Assembly (NCBI RefSeq): GCF_001662305.1
Contig: NZ_BDEP01000015.1
Coordinates: 1 to 64,000, forward strand
Reading direction: 5' to 3'
Source: Halomonas caseinilytica
GTDB lineage: Bacteria; Pseudomonadota; Gammaproteobacteria; Pseudomonadales; Halomonadaceae
DNA length: 64,000 bases
Shown: positions 30,156 to 39,100 of the stretch, one piece after another
How positions within the stretch are numbered: the first letter of the stretch is position 1
Layout of the letters: every line of letters starts with the position of its first letter
Translations under genes and position numbers: made by a program
Notes under the pieces: model-generated
What the model was told of the DNA's origin: nothing
Database searches by the model: none
The model's input: only the letters and a program-made list of their open reading frames with translations

Positions 30156-31022
30156 TTACTCCGCGTTCTCGATGATGCGTACGGTGGCCGTCATGCCGGC
30201 GCTGAGGGTGACGTCCTCGGGAACCTCGTCGAGCTCGATGCGCACCGGGATGCGCTGGGCGAGCCGTACCCAACTGAAGGTGGGCTGTACCTGGGGAAGC
30301 AATTGATTGTTGGTCGAAGTGTTGCTGTCGGCAATGCCGCGCCCGATGCTGGCGACATGGCCGTCCAGTTCGATGTCGCCACTCATCAGGGTGATCCGGG
30401 CTGGATCGCCGACCTGGATGTGGGGTGTCTTGGTTTCCTCGAAATAGCCGGTGACATAGAAGGAATCCGCCTTGACCAGCGCCATTACCGGATTGCCGGC
30501 ATTGACGTAATTGCCCTCGGCAAGCTGCAGGTTGAGAACGTGCCCATCGGCAGGAGCCTGCACGGTCGTGCGTTCCAGGTCGATCTGTGCGCTGTGCAGT
30601 GCACTCTGCGCCTGTCCCAGTTGCGCGGCGGCGACGCGGCTGTTGATCTGTGCCGTTTCCTGGCTTTCGGCGCTGATCGCCTGACGGCTCAAGTGGCTAC
30701 GGCGCGAGGCCTCGTGTTGGCTCAGCTCCAGTTCGGCTTTTCGCTGCTGGACCATGGCCTGGGCCTTTTCCTGGGCTGCCTGATAGCGGGTATCGTCGAT
30801 GCGGAACAGTATCTCGCCCTTGGCCACGGTCTGATTGTCACTGATCGGCAGCGCGACGACGCGACCCGACACGTCCGGGGCGATGGTCACGACATCGGCG
30901 CGGACCCGGCCATCGCGGGTCCAGGGCGTGTAGAGATAGTAGTGCCAGAGCCAGAAGCCGGCAGCGATGGCCACGGCGACGATGATCAGGGTGACGAGGC
31001 TGCGGAGGAAGGTGCGCATCAT
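30156..31022 (-). CDS. HlyD-family periplasmic adaptor (AaeA-like)
   Basis: Links the FUSC pump to the cell envelope. The 288-residue product has one N-terminal membrane segment (about 7-29), an N-terminal barrel/lipoyl half with DGRVRADVVTIAPDVSG, a coiled-coil hairpin (about 75-150) and the second lipoyl half with TTVQAPADGHVLNL. Two adjacent ATG codons begin the frame (MMRTFLRS); the first is used here. The start is 2 bases after the DUF1656 stop. Confidence 0.9.
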   Translation of the reverse strand: MMRTFLRSLVTLIIVAVAIAAGFWLWHYYLYTPWTRDGRVRADVVTIAPDVSGRVVALPISDNQTVAKGEILFRIDDTRYQAAQEKAQAMVQQRKAELELSQHEASRRSHLSRQAISAESQETAQINSRVAAAQLGQAQSALHSAQIDLERTTVQAPADGHVLNLQLAEGNYVNAGNPVMALVKADSFYVTGYFEETKTPHIQVGDPARITLMSGDIELDGHVASIGRGIADSNTSTNNQLLPQVQPTFSWVRLAQRIPVRIELDEVPEDVTLSAGMTATVRIIENAE

Positions 31023-31024
31023 GT

Positions 31025-31243
31025 TCAGAGGGTCCCCACGGCGGCTGAAGACAGGTAGGCGATGGCTGCGGTGCAGATGACAAACAGGGCGGTGTCGAAC
31101 CATGCCTCGAACCAGAGTCGTGTCGAGCCGACCAGGCGGTGCAGGATGGACCGAATCAGTAGTGCGCAGACCAGCCCCAGCAGGGCGTAAATCAGCATGG
31201 GAGACAGGTAGATCCCTCCCGCGGCGATTTCGCGAAGGCCCAT
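31025..31243 (-). CDS. DUF1656 small membrane protein (AaeX-like)
   Basis: 72 residues with two hydrophobic segments (about 14-30 and 48-68) and the family opening MGLREIAAGGIYLSPMLIYA. DUF1656 proteins almost always precede an HlyD adaptor and a FUSC pump, as here; the exact role is not known. First gene of the efflux operon. The 140 bases upstream, back to the LysR gene, must hold its promoter. Confidence 0.9.
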   Translation of the reverse strand: MGLREIAAGGIYLSPMLIYALLGLVCALLIRSILHRLVGSTRLWFEAWFDTALFVICTAAIAYLSSAAVGTL

Positions 31244-31383
31244 GGTTGTCCCTGTTCAGTCGCTAGCGAAGTGCCTCATGGTAGCAATTTTCGGCGTCCC
31301 GGGCACGACAGGCCCCTCATCGGGTCCTCGATGCGGATAGTGTCCGGTCTCACTTGGCAGCAGTATCGGGAGGGATGAGCGCG

Positions 31384-32304
31384 TCAGCAAGCGTGCCCTC
31401 GGGGACTGTGTTGCCATTCGGTCGGACAGGCGCCGCGCAGAAATTCGAGCAATGCCGATATCTTGCGTGGCTGGTGGCCGTGGGCATAGAGCAGGTTGAC
31501 GGGAGTGGGCGGAATCTGCCAGTCGGGCAGACAGCGTTCGAGCTGACCGGGATGGGCCGCATTACGTCGTTCGGCCATCCAGTTGGGCATCACGCCGAGC
31601 CCTTGCCCGCGCGCGATGGCATCGGATTGCAGCACCAGACGATTGACCCGCAGCCGCGATCCAGGCGGACGTATATCGGCCTGGCCCTGGTGTGGATGAC
31701 GTAATATCAGGCCGTGCTCGGCCTCGCCGAGCAGGTCGATCCAGTCATAGCGTTCCAGTTCATGGGGATGTGTCGGGCGACCATGCCTGGCCAGATAATC
31801 GGGATGTGCATACAGCCCGCATGACAACAGCGCCAGTGTCTCCTGGCGCAGGCCGACCTCGCCGGTCTCGCCGAACCAGACCACGACCGACTGCGGTTCC
31901 AGGCGTTCGGGCAGGTTCTCGCGAATCATCAGGCTGACATGCACGCCGGGGTAGCGTTTCATGAACGTCTCGATGGCCTGGGCAATCCAGGAACGCCCGA
32001 GGGCATCGTGCACCTCGAGGGTCAAGCTACCGCTGATCTCTTCGCGCAGCTCTTCCAGTGCCTTATGCCCCTGGTCGGTCAGGTCGAGAATGCGCAGGCA
32101 ATAGTCATGGAAAACACGGCCCGCTTCGGTGGGCAGCAACCGGTTGGATTGGCGGCGCATCAGCGGCTGGCCGAGCCGGGTCTCCAACTGCTGGATACGG
32201 CGACTCAAGGTCGATTTCGCCACGCCCAGCCGGCGTGCGCTGAGTGTCAGGCTGCCGCTGTCCATGACGTCGGCGAAGGCGACCAGTTCATCGGCATCGT
32301 GCAT
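31384..32304 (-). CDS. LysR-family transcriptional regulator
   Basis: 306 residues. The N-terminal winged helix-turn-helix contains GSLTLSARRLGVAKSTLSRR. A linker helix and an effector-binding domain follow (about 90-300). The ATG at 32304 is used; a TTG six codons upstream is also possible. It lies upstream of the efflux operon in the same direction, rather than divergent as aaeR is in E. coli. The effector is unknown; control of the adjacent pump is inferred from position. Confidence 0.9.
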   Translation of the reverse strand: MHDADELVAFADVMDSGSLTLSARRLGVAKSTLSRRIQQLETRLGQPLMRRQSNRLLPTEAGRVFHDYCLRILDLTDQGHKALEELREEISGSLTLEVHDALGRSWIAQAIETFMKRYPGVHVSLMIRENLPERLEPQSVVVWFGETGEVGLRQETLALLSCGLYAHPDYLARHGRPTHPHELERYDWIDLLGEAEHGLILRHPHQGQADIRPPGSRLRVNRLVLQSDAIARGQGLGVMPNWMAERRNAAHPGQLERCLPDWQIPPTPVNLLYAHGHQPRKISALLEFLRGACPTEWQHSPRGHAC

Positions 32305-32417
32305 GGTGCTAGGCCCCGGCAACAGTAGATAGCAGGCTATTGTGCCAGATCATCATGCAGATAAAAATCATTGCTTTTTGTATTCGTCCTTGAGGTTGCA
32401 GGCCGGGAACCGGACAC

Positions 32418-32441
32418 AAAAAACCCCGGCCTAAGCCGGGG
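32418..32441 (-). terminator. Rho-independent terminator after the TonB receptor gene
   Basis: On the minus strand CCCCGGC-TTAG-GCCGGGG is followed by six T. It lies 65 bases past the receptor stop and insulates it from the LysR gene. Confidence 0.88.
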
Positions 32442-32505
32442 AACAAGGGATCGAAACACGTCGTGCTAGTCAGGAATGCCGAGTGCCCTCGGCGACGGCG
32501 TGGTC

Positions 32506-34554
32506 TCAGAAATCCACGGTCAGTCCGAGGTTGACCTGGCGGCCGTCCAGCACCACGCCATAGTCGTCGCTGGTCACTTCCTTGTCGGCGATGTTGTATA
32601 TGCCGGCCTTCACGCGGGCATTCTCGTTGAGGTCATAGACCAGCCCGGTGTCGATGAAGCCATAGCCTGGTGTGCCATCGCTCATGCTGTTGCGGCTCAG
32701 GTAGTCGCTGGTCTCGCCGCGATAGTTGCCCTGCACCCAGAGGTCGAGGCGTTCGCTGGCCTTCCAGTCAAGCGCGACATTGACCATGTGCTCGGGCGTC
32801 TTGTTCAGCGGCTCTCCCTTGAATTCGCCGCTCTTCTGCTCGGAGTCGGTGTAGGTGTAGCTGGAGCTCAGCCCCAGGCGCGGCGTGATGTCGTAGTCCA
32901 GCGTCAACTCCATGCCCTGCATCTCGGCTTTTGCGATATTGCGGTAAGTGCTGACGAAGTAGTAGTCGGTGCCGGCGTAGTTGCACTCGCGGTACGAGGG
33001 GTCGGAGAAGCCTTCGCTGGGCCCCTGGCAAAGCCTTTCCTCGGAGATCTTGTCATCGAACTGGGTGTGGAAGAGCATCGCGCTGGCGGTGAGATCGCTC
33101 TGCGCGCTATCGAACACGAAGCCCAGCTCATAGTTGGTGCTGGTCTCCGGGTCCAGCTCCTCGTTGCCGATGATCACGGCGCTACCGCGACCGGTCGGTC
33201 GCCCGAACCCTTCGGTGGCGGCTGCCAGGCCAGGTTGCTTGTAGCCAGTGGAGACGCCTCCCTTGAAGGTCCACTGCGGATCGAGATGGTAGTTGGCATA
33301 GACGCGCGGCGAGAAGTGGCCGCCGAACTTTTCGTCGTCGTCGTAACGCAGACCAGTGGTCACGTTGAGGTCGTCGGTGACGCTCCATTCCATCTCGACG
33401 AACAGTGCCCCGATCCAGCGGTCGACGCTGTTCACGGCGCCGGGCACATTGGCGTCCAGCAGGCCGTTGGTATCGTCGGTGAAGTCCTCCAGCTTGTACT
33501 GACCGCCGAAGGTCAGCATGTGGTCGCCCCAGAAGTAGGTGGTCTGGTTATTGAAGGTCGTGACTTCCTCGCGCTTCTCGTCGCTTGTGTCCAGAACGCG
33601 TTCGGAAACATCGTGGCGCAGGTAGGTGTCGGTCAGAAAGGCGCCGTAGCTGCCCTTGTGGCCGATCGTGTAGACGTCCTTGTCGTAGCGAGTGGTGTTC
33701 GAGGTGTTGGGATTGCCGCGATAATCGAGCAGGCCGATGCTCTTGCCCGGCGTATGGGTGTATTCCTTGGTCGACGAGGTGTAGCCCAGGGTGTACTCAT
33801 TCTGGCTGTCGGGGGTCAGGGTGAATTCTGCGCCACCCTGGCGGGTATCGCTGTCGGGCGTGCTCTCGGCGTTGTCGTCCCCGCCGATGAAGTCGCTTTC
33901 TTCGGTGCCGATCCAGCTGCCATGCACCCTGACGCCCAGCAATCCCTCGATCAGCGGGCCGCCGGTGACGAAACTGACCTGCTGGCCATCGTTGTTGATG
34001 TCGTTGAGGGAGTGGGTGTACTCCGTGGTCACCGAGCCCGACCACTCATCCGTGGTCTTTTTGGTGATGATGTTGATGACCCCGCCCATGGCACTGGAAC
34101 CATACAGCGAAGACATGGGGCCGCGAATCACCTCGACGCGATCGATCATCGAGATCGGGGGCAGGCCGATCTGCTTGCCGCCGTCGGTGCCGTTGGTGTT
34201 GACCGAGCGTCCGTCGGAGATCGGGCGACCGTCGACCAGATAGAGTGTGTAGCTGCTGTCCATGCCCCGGATGCTGATGTCCTTGGAGCCACCCCCGCCT
34301 GTGACATAGACGCCGGGGATGTTGTCCATCGCATCGGTGATGTCGGAGTAGGATTGCTTGTTCAACTCCTCGCCGCTGATGACCGAGATACTGGCCGGCG
34401 CATCGGAAAGTACCTGTTCATAGCCGGACGCCGTGACCACGACCGGTTCCAGCTCGGCGGCCTCGTCGGCCAGTGCCGAACCGCTGGCACAGGCGGTGGC
34501 GATGCCGAGAGCCAATGCCGTGCGGGTGAAGGGAAGGGGAGATGAATCCTGCAT
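32506..34554 (-). CDS. TonB-dependent siderophore receptor (FepA/CirA/IrgA-like)
   Basis: Outer-membrane gated channel for a ferric siderophore. The 682-residue protein has a signal peptide (about 1-29), a TonB box (EPVVVTAS, about 36-43), a plug domain (about 45-160) with IRGMDSSYTLYLVDGRP and RGPMSSLYGSSAMGGVINII, and a 22-strand barrel ending LGLTVDF with the terminal Phe required for insertion. The plug sequence is closest to catecholate receptors. Divergent from the ferric-siderophore ABC genes, with a Fur-box-like site between. Confidence 0.9.
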   Translation of the reverse strand: MQDSSPLPFTRTALALGIATACASGSALADEAAELEPVVVTASGYEQVLSDAPASISVISGEELNKQSYSDITDAMDNIPGVYVTGGGGSKDISIRGMDSSYTLYLVDGRPISDGRSVNTNGTDGGKQIGLPPISMIDRVEVIRGPMSSLYGSSAMGGVINIITKKTTDEWSGSVTTEYTHSLNDINNDGQQVSFVTGGPLIEGLLGVRVHGSWIGTEESDFIGGDDNAESTPDSDTRQGGAEFTLTPDSQNEYTLGYTSSTKEYTHTPGKSIGLLDYRGNPNTSNTTRYDKDVYTIGHKGSYGAFLTDTYLRHDVSERVLDTSDEKREEVTTFNNQTTYFWGDHMLTFGGQYKLEDFTDDTNGLLDANVPGAVNSVDRWIGALFVEMEWSVTDDLNVTTGLRYDDDEKFGGHFSPRVYANYHLDPQWTFKGGVSTGYKQPGLAAATEGFGRPTGRGSAVIIGNEELDPETSTNYELGFVFDSAQSDLTASAMLFHTQFDDKISEERLCQGPSEGFSDPSYRECNYAGTDYYFVSTYRNIAKAEMQGMELTLDYDITPRLGLSSSYTYTDSEQKSGEFKGEPLNKTPEHMVNVALDWKASERLDLWVQGNYRGETSDYLSRNSMSDGTPGYGFIDTGLVYDLNENARVKAGIYNIADKEVTSDDYGVVLDGRQVNLGLTVDF

Positions 34555-34883
34555 GTTCCTTTTGCTCCTTGCTCTGAGGAAACACTGCGTGAGCGCCTGG
34601 GCGAGTCAGTCGTTGTCGTATGACGCCAGCCCGGGGAATACCCGGAGAGTCCGTTCTGTAGAGGGACCCAAGACGCGCCAGGCGAGGCCGTGCACGGCGC
34701 TGCGATGGCCGCGGAAGGCTCGCTTGATCTGTTGTCATGCCCGGCTTTGGTTCAAAAACGCCTTGCGCCTTTCGACGCGCGGCCATCTCTTCAGCATTTC
34801 CCCGAAATGTGTGATGGGGGAGAGATCCGATTGCGTTGTTCTGATGGGCCGCCACGTGGGGCGGGATTGCATCGGGCAAAAAC
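34555..34883. other. Long leader region of the TonB receptor gene
   Basis: About 330 bases between the receptor start and the Fur-box-like site, with no convincing gene. If transcription starts at the Fur site, the receptor mRNA would have an unusually long 5' leader. I looked for a cobalamin riboswitch on the minus strand and did not find its conserved boxes. Confidence 0.4.
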
Positions 34884-34902
34884 GATAAGGATTCTCATTT
34901 GC
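34884..34902. promoter_or_regulatory. Fur-box-like site in the divergent receptor/ABC control region
   Basis: GATAAGGATTCTCATTTGC matches the 19-bp Fur consensus GATAATGATAATCATTATC at 14 positions. It lies between the TonB receptor and the binding-protein gene. Confidence 0.65.
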
Positions 34903-35044
34903 TTTGGGAAGTGCTATTCATGGAATATGTCGTTGCGTGGATGACAACTGCATACGGGAAGGATCCACCGTCTTGAGTTGCGTTGACTGCAACTCAGCGT
35001 TGCGCTCAACGAGGCGCCCGGCATGGTAATGTTCGGCTCTTCAT

Positions 35045-35063
35045 AGGATTGATTCGCATTATT
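35045..35063. promoter_or_regulatory. Second Fur-box-like site, next to the binding-protein start
   Basis: A weaker match (11 of 19, including GAT and CATTAT) ends 15 bases before the ATG at 35079, close to its ribosome site (CAGGAG). Confidence 0.35.
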
Positions 35064-35078
35064 TTCCAGGAGTTTTCG

Positions 35079-35960
35079 ATGAGAGGTTCCGGATGGACTC
35101 TGCCTGCGGCTGCGCTGCTGGTATCGACGTTGCCCCTGGCGGCTCAGGCGGATTCGACTGCGGCCGATGAGGGGCCGTCTCTGGTCAGCTTCGACTGGGG
35201 AGCCGCGGACACCCTGGAAGCCCTGGGGCTCGAGTCGCATCTCGTCGGCCTGCCGCATCAGGCCGCGCCGGGCTATATGGTGCACCTGCTGGAAGGGCGA
35301 GCCGACGTGGGCGGACTCAAGTTGCCGGATCTCGATGCCATCGAGGCGCTTTCGCCCGGCCTGATTCTGATCACCGGGCGCCAGTCGGCCGTGCAGGAAG
35401 ACCTGCAAGCCGTGGCCGAGACGCGTGACGTCACTCTCGCCGAGGGCGACTACCTGGAGGCGTTGAGCGACAAAGTGAAGGGCCTGGCCGCGCTGTATGG
35501 CGCCGAGGTCCAGGCGGAAGAACGGCTCGAGGCGCTGCATGCCGATATCGAGTCGGCACGCGAGAGCCTGGCCGACGCCGTCGATGCCGTGGTGGTCACG
35601 CACAACGATGGTCACTACTCCCTGCGCCAGGAACCCGTGGTCAGCGAGCTGTTGCAGATCGACCAGCCAGAGGTTCCGGAGAGCGTCGAACCCGTCAGCC
35701 ATGGCAGCCGCACCTTCTATCCGGTGACGCCGGATGTGCTGGCCGAGATGTCGCCGGATGTGGTCTTCGTCGTCGACCGCAGCGCGGCCATCGGGGGGAC
35801 GCCGCTCGAGGCCTCGACCTTGCAGGAGGGCTTGGCCCGTGCCGGCGCCGAAGCCACCCGCGTCGAAGTGCTGTCCCCGGGACTCTGGTATCTCTCCGGT
35901 GATGGTTTGCAGAGCGTGCGGGCCCAGATGGACGAGATTACCCAGGCACTGACGCCCTGA
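35079..35960 (+). CDS. Iron-siderophore ABC transporter binding protein (FatB/CeuE-like)
   Basis: Periplasmic, 293 residues, with a signal peptide at about 1-24 (ending AQADS). It has the single-helix-linker class III binding-protein fold: LVSFDWGAADTLEALGL, VGGLKLPDLDAIEALSPGLI (the family's KxPDLEAI region) and the C-terminal LWYLSGDGLQSV, which is typical of FatB/CeuE/VctP proteins. The ATG at 35079 follows CAGGAG; the open frame upstream is spacer. A second, different binding protein gene follows 76 bases later, ahead of the permeases. Confidence 0.85.
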   Translation: MRGSGWTLPAAALLVSTLPLAAQADSTAADEGPSLVSFDWGAADTLEALGLESHLVGLPHQAAPGYMVHLLEGRADVGGLKLPDLDAIEALSPGLILITGRQSAVQEDLQAVAETRDVTLAEGDYLEALSDKVKGLAALYGAEVQAEERLEALHADIESARESLADAVDAVVVTHNDGHYSLRQEPVVSELLQIDQPEVPESVEPVSHGSRTFYPVTPDVLAEMSPDVVFVVDRSAAIGGTPLEASTLQEGLARAGAEATRVEVLSPGLWYLSGDGLQSVRAQMDEITQALTP

Positions 35961-36036
35961 CACGAGAACCTCGAGATCAACCAACACCGGAGCCGTCTTG
36001 CCGTCTCGGCAGTGCCCGGTGAGATGAGGAGACGCC

Positions 36037-36972
36037 ATGCTCTTTTCTCTGCGCAAGACTTCCCCCCTGATGGGGGCCTGCCTGGCCACGGTGCTGGCCT
36101 TGGCCACTGGTTCGGCTCAGGCCAGAACCCTCGATACCGCCCATGGCGAGGTTGAGGTCGACGGCCAGCCATCGCGTGTCGTCACGCTCTATGAAGGCGC
36201 GCTGGATGCCGCCCTGGCGGCTGGCGTCACGCCGCTGGCGGCGGTGGCCACGCGGGGTGGCCAGGGTGTTGCCGGCTACCTGAGTGATCGGGTGCCGGAC
36301 ATCGCCATGGTCGGCACCAGTCGGGAGCTCAACCTCGAGGCGATCGCCGCCCAGAACCCGGATCTGATCCTTGCCTCGCCCTATCTGAGCGATGAACAGT
36401 ACGCGCTGGTGTCGCAGCTGGCACCCACCGTGGTGCCCGAGAGCGAAGGCTTCACGCCGAATGGCTGGAAAAACGAGGCGCGCCTGTATGGTGAAGCGCT
36501 GGGTCACGCCGAAGAGGTAGAAGAGGCCATCGAGGCCGTGGAAACTCGCGCCGCCGATCTCGCCGAGCGTCTGGATAGCCAAGGCACGACCACGTCGCTG
36601 GTGCGCTGGATGCCACAAGGGCCGCTGGTGATGTCGACCGAGCTGTTCTCCACCGGCCTGCTCGAAGCGACCGGTTTCGATGTCACCGACGCTGATCTGG
36701 TCAAGGAGGGGCGGCCCCATAGTGATCCGCTGAGCCTGGAGAACCTGGGCGAGGTCGATACGGATCTGCTGTTCATGGCCACGCTCAATGAAGATGGGCG
36801 TGAAGCACTGGATGCCGCGCGCCAGTCGCCGGCCTTCTCGCGGCTCGAGGTGGCCAAGCGCGATCAGGTGATTCCGGTGGATGGTCAGCTCTGGACCAGT
36901 GCTTCCGGCCCCCTGGCCGCTCAGGCCGTGCTCGATGATATCGAGACGGCGCTGTCGTCCGACGAACGATGA
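36037..36972 (+). CDS. Iron-siderophore ABC transporter binding protein (FecB/FhuD-like)
   Basis: Periplasmic, 311 residues, with a signal peptide at about 1-30 (ending SAQARTL). Family features are SRVVTLYEGALDAALAAGVTP at the mature N-terminus and LEAIAAQNPDLILASPYLSD. A good ribosome site (GAGGAG) precedes the ATG. Its stop overlaps the first permease start by 4 bases, so this is the binding protein directly coupled to the permeases. The ligand is probably a ferric siderophore; the type is unknown. Confidence 0.9.
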   Translation: MLFSLRKTSPLMGACLATVLALATGSAQARTLDTAHGEVEVDGQPSRVVTLYEGALDAALAAGVTPLAAVATRGGQGVAGYLSDRVPDIAMVGTSRELNLEAIAAQNPDLILASPYLSDEQYALVSQLAPTVVPESEGFTPNGWKNEARLYGEALGHAEEVEEAIEAVETRAADLAERLDSQGTTTSLVRWMPQGPLVMSTELFSTGLLEATGFDVTDADLVKEGRPHSDPLSLENLGEVDTDLLFMATLNEDGREALDAARQSPAFSRLEVAKRDQVIPVDGQLWTSASGPLAAQAVLDDIETALSSDER

Positions 36973-37976
36973 TTGCAAGCGCCGAACGCAGGCGTCTGGC
37001 CGGCCAGGGGTTGACCCTGGCCGGCTTGCTGTTGCTGGCCTGTCTGGCCAGCTTGCTATGGGGAGCCGGAGATGTCGGGGCGGAGCGCGCCCTGGCCGTG
37101 CTGGCGGGACACGGTGACGAGGAAGCGCGTTTCGTGGTCGGAACCCTGCGCGGTTCGCGTACCCTGGTCGGCCTGGCCGTGGGTATGGCGCTGGGCGTGG
37201 CCGGCGCGCTCCTGCAGGCGGTATCGCGCAACCCGCTGGCCGAGCCGGGGTTACTGGGTGTCAGCGCTGGGGCGGCCTTCGCGGTGGCCATTGCCCTGTT
37301 GCTGGGCACTTCGGCGGCCACGCTGCGAGTCGGTGTGGCACAACTTGGCGCCTTGCTGGGGTGTCTCTGCGTGCTGGGCGTGGCGCGCTTTCGCGGCCTC
37401 GGCAACGATCCGGTGCGCCTGGTCCTGGCTGGCGCGGCTTTCACGGGGCTGCTGTCGGCGCTGACCACTCTGCTGTTGCTGTTCGATCAACGTGCTGCCG
37501 ACGAGATACGCTTCTGGGTGGTCGGCAGTTTGTCCGGCCGGCGGCTGGAGGATCTGCTGGCAGTACTGCCGAGCCTCGCCGTGGCGGCTGCCATCACCCT
37601 GGTCATCGCTCGCCCCCTGGCGGCGTTGGCGCTGGGCGAACGACTCGCCGCCGGGCTTGGTCATCATCCCGGTCGGGTTCGTTTGCTAGTGATCCTGGTG
37701 GTGGCGCTGCTGGTGGGCGGTGCGACCGCCATCGCCGGCCCCATCGCCTTTGTCGGCCTGGTCGTTCCTTTCGCGGCGCGGGCCCTGGCCGGGCCGGACA
37801 TCCGCCGCAGCCTCTGGCTGTGCCTGTTGCTGGGGCCTTTGATGGTGATCATCGCCGATGTCATCTCGCGACGCCTGGTGGCGCCCTCGGAGCTGCCGCT
37901 CGGTGTGCTGACCGCGCTGTGTGGCGCACCGGTGCTGATCGCCGTGGTGAGACGTCGGCGACTTCCGATGCTGTAA
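36969..37976 (+). CDS. FecCD-family siderophore ABC permease, subunit 1
   Basis: 335 residues with about 9-10 membrane segments. Contains the FecCD signature GVAGALLQAVSRNPLAEPGL and AGPIAFVGLVVPFAARALAG, which is the cytoplasmic loop contacting the ATPase. It begins inside the stop of the binding-protein gene (ATGA). A 22-base gap precedes the second permease. Confidence 0.92.
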   Translation: MIASAERRRLAGQGLTLAGLLLLACLASLLWGAGDVGAERALAVLAGHGDEEARFVVGTLRGSRTLVGLAVGMALGVAGALLQAVSRNPLAEPGLLGVSAGAAFAVAIALLLGTSAATLRVGVAQLGALLGCLCVLGVARFRGLGNDPVRLVLAGAAFTGLLSALTTLLLLFDQRAADEIRFWVVGSLSGRRLEDLLAVLPSLAVAAAITLVIARPLAALALGERLAAGLGHHPGRVRLLVILVVALLVGGATAIAGPIAFVGLVVPFAARALAGPDIRRSLWLCLLLGPLMVIIADVISRRLVAPSELPLGVLTALCGAPVLIAVVRRRRLPML

Positions 37977-37998
37977 TTGCCAATGCTATAGGGAACGC

Positions 37999-39099
37999 AT
38001 GAGTCTGCTGGTTCAATCGTCATCGTCCCGGTTGGGGCGGACCAGGCCCGAGGATGCCGTTGCGTCGCCCCGGGGGACCCGACGCCTGGCCTGGAGAGGG
38101 CTCAGCATTCTGCTGGACCGACGAACCCTGAGGGCCAATCTGTTGTTGCTGGCCTTGGTGCTGGCAGCGTCGCTGGCGTATCTCTGCCTTGGCGAGCAGA
38201 TACTCTCGCCGGCTGACGTGCTGGCCGCCTTGCAGGGCACCGGGGATGACCTGTCGACCTTCGTGGTCGACGCGCTGCGCCTGCCGCGCCTCGGGGCGGC
38301 GCTCGCGACCGGTGCTGCTTTCGCCCTGGCGGGTTGTCTGATGCAGACCCTGGCCGCCAATCGCCTGGCCACACCGGGCATCATCGGCATCGACAATGGG
38401 GCCACGGCGTTCGCCGTGGCTTCAGTGGTGGGGCTTGGTGTCGGCCTGGCGCCGCCGGCCATGGCGCTGGCCGGTGCCGCTACCGCCACGGCGCTGACTT
38501 TCGGGCTGGCGCTCGGGGGCGGAACGCAGGGCTACCGGTTCATCGTCGCCGGCATCGGGGTGGGGGCGGTGTTCGGTGCCCTGACCAATCTGTTGCTGGC
38601 GCGGGTTGCCATCGATGTGGCCAATGCCGCCTATCCCTGGACGGTGGGGTCGCTGAGCGCCCGGCCTGCAGGTGCGGTCTGGACCCTGGCCGTCGGCCTG
38701 GCGATCGGCTTGCCGGTGGCGATGGCCCTGGGCCGTTCCCTGAGCCTGATGGGCTTTTCCGAGTCCGTGGCGCGTAGCCTGGGCACGCGCTTGGGACGCC
38801 GCCGTGCCCAGGTGTTGAGTACCTCGGTCGTGCTGACGGGGCTGGCCGTGGCCGTGGCAGGGCCTGTGGGGATGGTGGGCCTGCTCGGTCCGGAGCTGGC
38901 CCGGCACCTGGCCTCGAAGCGCAGCGTGCCGGTGCTGGCATCGGCGCTGTCCGGCGCCCTGATCATGGTGCTGGCCGATCTCGCCGGCCGCCTGATGCTG
39001 TCGCCACTCGAGATTCCGGTGGGTATCGTCACCGCTGTGGTTGGCGGCCCCTGGCTGTTGTGGATCCTGATTCGTCCCCGTTCACATGGAGTCGCTTGA
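37999..39099 (+). CDS. FecCD-family siderophore ABC permease, subunit 2
   Basis: 366 residues, longer than subunit 1 because of a ~35-residue charged N-terminal extension. FecCD signatures are ALAGCLMQTLAANRLATPGI and VAGPVGMVGLLGPELARHLA. It forms a heterodimeric channel with the upstream permease, as FepD/FepG do. The ATPase gene begins one base after its stop. Confidence 0.92.
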   Translation: MSLLVQSSSSRLGRTRPEDAVASPRGTRRLAWRGLSILLDRRTLRANLLLLALVLAASLAYLCLGEQILSPADVLAALQGTGDDLSTFVVDALRLPRLGAALATGAAFALAGCLMQTLAANRLATPGIIGIDNGATAFAVASVVGLGVGLAPPAMALAGAATATALTFGLALGGGTQGYRFIVAGIGVGAVFGALTNLLLARVAIDVANAAYPWTVGSLSARPAGAVWTLAVGLAIGLPVAMALGRSLSLMGFSESVARSLGTRLGRRRAQVLSTSVVLTGLAVAVAGPVGMVGLLGPELARHLASKRSVPVLASALSGALIMVLADLAGRLMLSPLEIPVGIVTAVVGGPWLLWILIRPRSHGVA

Positions 39100-39100
39100 G

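Noticed and set aside
32476..34545. 689-codon plus-strand open frame antisense to the TonB receptor
   Set aside because: Spans exactly the receptor gene; composition (Val/Gly/Ala-rich) is that of a codon-bias shadow, while the minus strand has a complete receptor with signal peptide and terminal Phe.
34555..34883. Possible cobalamin riboswitch upstream of the TonB receptor
   Set aside because: The B12-box and the conserved GCCACTG-type core were not found; the adjacent Fur-like sites and FepA-like plug favour an iron siderophore.
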